This document shows, piece by piece, positions 60,638 to 64,000 of a DNA stretch of 64,000 nt. The position numbers and the translations under genes were made by a program. This stretch comes from Pseudarthrobacter siccitolerans (GTDB taxonomy: Bacteria; Actinomycetota; Actinomycetes; Actinomycetales; Micrococcaceae). Every line of letters starts with the position of its first letter. The stretch's first letter is position 1. Below the pieces are notes generated by a model. That model was not told the DNA's origin. It ran no database searches and was given only the letters and a program-made list of their open reading frames with translations. The DNA lies in NCBI RefSeq assembly GCF_001046895.1, contig NZ_CAQI01000053.1, forward strand, positions 434,001 to 498,000, written 5' to 3'.

Positions 60638-63591
60638 CTTCCCAGAACGCCCGCCTCGCCGCCGGCGGACGCATCGACCGCACCATCTCCTGGCGCTTCA
60701 CGGTGGACGGCGAAGAGTTCACCGGACACCCGGGAGATACGCTCGCTTCCGCCCTGCTGGCCAACGGCCGCGTCGCCGCCGGCAACTCGCTCTATGAGGA
60801 CCGCCCCCGCGGCATCATGTCCGCCGGGGTGGAGGAAGCCAACGCGCTGGTCAAGGTGCAGCCCCGCTTCCCCGGCCACGTGGCCGAGTCCATGCTCCCC
60901 GCCACCACCGTCACCCTGGTGGACGGTCTCAAGGCGGAATACCTCAACGGCCTGGGCAAGCTGGACCCGGCCGATGACCGCGCCGAATACGACAAGAAGT
61001 ATGTCCACACGGACGTCCTGGTGATCGGCGGCGGCCCCGCCGGCCTGGCAGCAGCCCGCGAGGCTGTCCGCAGCGGCGCCCGTGTGATGCTGCTGGACGA
61101 CCAGCCTGAACTGGGCGGCTCCCTCCTCTCCGGCTCCACCGCACCCGAGCTCGCAGAGACTATTGAAGGCAAGCCGGCCCTGGAATGGGTGGCAGACGTC
61201 GAGGCCGAGCTCGTCTCCGGCTCCGAGTCCACGGTGCTGAACCGCACCACGGCCTTCGGCGCCTACGACGCCAACTACGTGATCGCCGTCCAGAACCGGA
61301 CCGACCACCTGTCCTCCCCCGCCGCTTCCGGGGTATCCCGCCAGCGTATTTGGCACATCCGTGCCAACCAGGTGGTCCTGGCCCCCGGCGCCCACGAACG
61401 CCCGCTGGTGTTCGAGAACAACGACCGCCCCGGCATCATGCTGGCCTCCGCCGTCCGCAGCTACCTGAACCGCTTCGCGGTGGCAGCCGGCCAGCGTGTG
61501 GTCATCAGCACCACCAATGACAGCGCCTACGCCCTGGCAGCAGACCTGCGCGCCGCCGGCGTCAAGATCGCTGCCGTGGTGGACGCCCGTCCGCAGCTGA
61601 CCGACGTGGCGGCAGCCGCCGTCGAGGCCGGCACTCGCGTGCTGATCGGCAGCGCGGTGGCCAACACCTCCGGAGATTCTGACGGCCGCCTGGACGGCGT
61701 CACCGTCCGCAGCATCAACGACGACGGCGAACTCACCTCGGGCATCGAAAAGATCGCCTGCGACCTGCTGGCTGTCTCCGGCGGCTGGAGCCCGCTGGTC
61801 CACCTGCACTCACAGCGGCAGGGCAAGCTACGCTGGGACGAGGACTTGGCCGCCTTTGTGCCAAGCACCGTAGTCCCCAACCAGCAGACCATCGGCTCCG
61901 GCCGCGGCTCCTTCGACACGGCAGACTGCCTGGCTGAGGGCATCTCCGCCGGCATTTCCGCCGCCATCGCTGCCGGCTTCAGCCCGGAAAATTCAGACGC
62001 AGTCGTCGAACCTTCCCCGCTGGGTGAGCCGAGGGCCTCCGCCCCCACCCGCCAGCTGTGGCTGGTTCCGGGCGAGCAGGGCACCCCGGACGACTGGCAC
62101 CACCACTTCGTGGACTTCCAGCGCGACCAGTCCGTGGCTGACGTACTGCGTTCCACCGGCGCCGGCATGCGGTCCGTGGAGCACATCAAGCGGTACACCT
62201 CCATCAGCACCGCCAACGACCAGGGCAAGACCTCCGGCGTCAACGCGATCGGCGTCATCGCCGCCGCGCTGCGCACCGCCGGCGAAGCCTCCCGCGGCAT
62301 CGGCGACATCGGCACCACCACCTACCGGGCACCCTTCACCCCGGTGGCGTTCGCGGCACTGGCCGGACGCCAGCGCGGCGAGCTGTTCGACCCCGCCCGC
62401 GTCACCTCCATCCACCCGTGGCACGTCGCCAAGGGCGCCCTGTTCGAGGACGTGGGGCAGTGGAAGCGGCCCTGGTACTACCCGCAGGCCGGCGAGGACA
62501 TGGACGCCGCCGTGCTCCGCGAGTGCGCCGCCGTCCGCGAATCCGTGGGCTTTATGGACGCCACCACCCTGGGCAAGATCGAAATCCGGGGCAAGGACGC
62601 CGGCGAGTTCCTGAACCGGGTGTACACCAACGCGTTCAAGAAGCTCGCCCCGGGCTCCGCCCGCTACGGCGTGATGTGCACCCCCGACGGCATGATCTTC
62701 GACGACGGCGTGACCCTGCGCCTCGACGAGGAAACCTACTTCATGACCACCACCACCGGCGGCGCTGCCAAGGTGCTGGACTGGCTGGAGGAATGGCTGC
62801 AGACCGAGTGGCCGGAACTGGATGTGCACTGCACGTCGGTGACGGAGCAGTGGAGCACCATCGCCGTCGTCGGACCCAAATCCCGTGAGGTCCTGGCCAA
62901 GGTGGCACCGGAAATGGCCGCGAACGGCGGGCTGGACGCCGAAGCTTTCCCGTTCATGACCTTCCGCGAAACCACCCTCGCCTCCGGCGTCCGCGCCCGG
63001 GTCTGCCGCATCTCCTTCTCCGGTGAACTCGCCTACGAGATCAACGTGCCGTCCTGGTATGGGCTCAACACGTGGGAAGCCGTGGCAGCCGCCGGCGCAG
63101 AGTTCAACATCACCCCCTACGGCACGGAAACCATGCACGTGCTCCGCGCCGAAAAGGGCTACCCGATCGTTGGCCAGGACACGGACGGCACCGTCACCCC
63201 GCAGGATGCAGGGATGGAATGGATTGTCTCCAAGGCCAAGGACTTCATCGGCAAGCGGTCTTACGCCCGTGTTGACGGTCAGCGTGAGGACCGCAAGCAC
63301 CTGGTGAGCGTCCTGCCGGTGGACGGCGGCTTCAGGCTCCCCGAAGGCACCCAGCTCGTGGAGAAGGGCCGTTCCACCAACCCCGCCTACGGGCCGGTTC
63401 CGATGGAAGGCTTCGTCACCTCCAGCTACCACAGCGCAGCACTGGGCAGGTCATTCGGCCTGGCCCTGATCAAGAACGGCCGCAACCGGATCGGCGAAAC
63501 CCTCGTGGCAGCCGCCGGCGACCAGCTGGTGGACGTTGTTGTCGCAGAAACCGTACTTTTTGACCCCGAAGGAGCCCGCAAAGATGGCTGA
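60634..63591 (+). CDS. soxA: Sarcosine oxidase subunit alpha
   Basis: 985 residues. N-terminal Fer2_4-like domain (IDRTISWRFTVDGEEFTGHPGDTLASALLANG), then an NAD-binding fold (VLVIGGGPAGLAAAREAVRSGARVMLLDDQPELGG), and a C-terminal GCV_T folate-binding half (FMDATTLGKIEIRGKDAGEFLNRVYTNAF, RISFSGELAYEINVP). This subunit moves the imine carbon to THF. Length is normal for the family. GTG start overlaps soxD; its end overlaps soxG by eight bases. Confidence 0.96.
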   Translation: MTSQNARLAAGGRIDRTISWRFTVDGEEFTGHPGDTLASALLANGRVAAGNSLYEDRPRGIMSAGVEEANALVKVQPRFPGHVAESMLPATTVTLVDGLKAEYLNGLGKLDPADDRAEYDKKYVHTDVLVIGGGPAGLAAAREAVRSGARVMLLDDQPELGGSLLSGSTAPELAETIEGKPALEWVADVEAELVSGSESTVLNRTTAFGAYDANYVIAVQNRTDHLSSPAASGVSRQRIWHIRANQVVLAPGAHERPLVFENNDRPGIMLASAVRSYLNRFAVAAGQRVVISTTNDSAYALAADLRAAGVKIAAVVDARPQLTDVAAAAVEAGTRVLIGSAVANTSGDSDGRLDGVTVRSINDDGELTSGIEKIACDLLAVSGGWSPLVHLHSQRQGKLRWDEDLAAFVPSTVVPNQQTIGSGRGSFDTADCLAEGISAGISAAIAAGFSPENSDAVVEPSPLGEPRASAPTRQLWLVPGEQGTPDDWHHHFVDFQRDQSVADVLRSTGAGMRSVEHIKRYTSISTANDQGKTSGVNAIGVIAAALRTAGEASRGIGDIGTTTYRAPFTPVAFAALAGRQRGELFDPARVTSIHPWHVAKGALFEDVGQWKRPWYYPQAGEDMDAAVLRECAAVRESVGFMDATTLGKIEIRGKDAGEFLNRVYTNAFKKLAPGSARYGVMCTPDGMIFDDGVTLRLDEETYFMTTTTGGAAKVLDWLEEWLQTEWPELDVHCTSVTEQWSTIAVVGPKSREVLAKVAPEMAANGGLDAEAFPFMTFRETTLASGVRARVCRISFSGELAYEINVPSWYGLNTWEAVAAAGAEFNITPYGTETMHVLRAEKGYPIVGQDTDGTVTPQDAGMEWIVSKAKDFIGKRSYARVDGQREDRKHLVSVLPVDGGFRLPEGTQLVEKGRSTNPAYGPVPMEGFVTSSYHSAALGRSFGLALIKNGRNRIGETLVAAAGDQLVDVVVAETVLFDPEGARKDG

Positions 63592-64000
63592 AACAGCAGC
63601 ACCCGCAAACTCCGCCCAGAAGAACCTCTCCCTGCGCGTCAGCCCGGCCGCCCCGCTCGGCGAAGCTTTTGAGTCCGGCTCCGTCCAGGGCGTGGTGGAA
63701 CTGCGCGAGGTCTCCTTCCTGACCATGGTGGGCCTCCGGGTTGACCGGAACAGCCACGCCGGACAGCGCATAGCCGCCGTCACCGGCGGACTGCCCGCAG
63801 CGTGCGGCAGCGTCAGCGGCACCGGCGATACCTCCGTCCTGTGGCTCGGGCCCGAAGAATTCCTGGTGGTGGCACCGACGGAAGCCCACGAGTCCCTCGG
63901 CGGCGACCTGATCCAGGCGCTGCGCGAAGCCCTGGCCGACGGCGCAGGCCAGGTGGTGGATCTCTCCGCCAACCGCACCACCTTCGAACTCACCGGACCG
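63584..64000 (+). CDS. soxG: Sarcosine oxidase subunit gamma (cut by window edge)
   Basis: 139 residues are visible before the window ends in frame. ATG 63584 overlaps the soxA stop by eight bases. SFLTMVGLRVDRNSHAGQRIAAVTG, LWLGPEEFLVVAP and VVDLSANRTTFELTGP are the SoxG pattern, a GCV_T-like fold that braces the alpha subunit. The remainder of about 60 residues lies beyond the edge. Confidence 0.93.
   Translation, partial: MAETAAPANSAQKNLSLRVSPAAPLGEAFESGSVQGVVELREVSFLTMVGLRVDRNSHAGQRIAAVTGGLPAACGSVSGTGDTSVLWLGPEEFLVVAPTEAHESLGGDLIQALREALADGAGQVVDLSANRTTFELTGP

Overview
The window reads as chromosome of a high-GC actinobacterium of the Arthrobacter/Pseudarthrobacter type (Micrococcaceae). 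The signs are very GC-rich third codon positions, an S-(hydroxymethyl)mycothiol dehydrogenase (mycothiol is an actinobacterial thiol), a one-polypeptide dimethylglycine oxidase whose layout matches the Arthrobacter globiformis enzyme as I remember it, DUF222/HNH and GAF-ANTAR proteins, and several small acidic disordered proteins. The genus is inferred from gene content; no rRNA or tRNA gene was found.

Layout. 0-3.9 kb: DUF4190-like fragment, NERD protein, phosphoglucomutase, 2H phosphoesterase. 3.9-9.4 kb: nested inverted repeat, RutE-like reductase divergent from a uracil permease, SGNH hydrolase, GAF-ANTAR regulator, glycosyltransferase. 9.4-15.6 kb: short-chain dehydrogenases, small membrane and disordered proteins, glycerate kinase, methyltransferase. 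15.8-20.2 kb: signalling block of a receiver-GAF-histidine kinase, a GGDEF-EAL protein and an EAL protein. 20.3-25.2 kb: small acidic proteins, GDPD phosphodiesterase, HAD phosphatase, a frameshifted flavin-dependent monooxygenase/acyl-CoA dehydrogenase relative, and GTP cyclohydrolase II.

From 25 to 64 kb most of the DNA serves catabolism of N-methyl compounds and disposal of the resulting one-carbon units. Creatine enters through an MHS transporter and creatinase (26.2-28.8 kb), giving sarcosine and urea. Glycine betaine enters through a BCCT carrier, is demethylated by a Rieske monooxygenase and its reductase (41.3-44.0 kb), and the dimethylglycine product is oxidised by dimethylglycine oxidase (35.6-38.1 kb). 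Sarcosine is oxidised by heterotetrameric sarcosine oxidase (soxBDAG, cut by the right edge), co-transcribed with serine hydroxymethyltransferase. One-carbon units have four visible exits: mycothiol-dependent formaldehyde oxidation with a metallo-hydrolase and an FdhF/YdeP-type molybdoenzyme (29.3-33.5 kb), formyl-THF deformylase (38.2-39.1 kb), serine synthesis by GlyA, and ribulose-monophosphate fixation by hexulose-6-phosphate synthase and hexuloisomerase (54.0-55.3 kb).

A separate operon at 45.1-50.8 kb has 5-oxoprolinase PxpA, a fused PxpB-PxpC, an MHS transporter and a biotin carboxylase/BCCP protein, divergent from a GntR regulator. Regulators flank the catabolic modules: IclR (two), LysR, GntR (two), and an unusual protein that joins a degenerate histidine-kinase-like core to a LuxR-type HTH and is divergent from the RuMP genes. 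Good hairpin terminators and several palindromic operator candidates mark the transcription units. Start codons were chosen from Shine-Dalgarno spacing, overlap with the upstream gene and usual family length, and differ in several places from the longest open frame.
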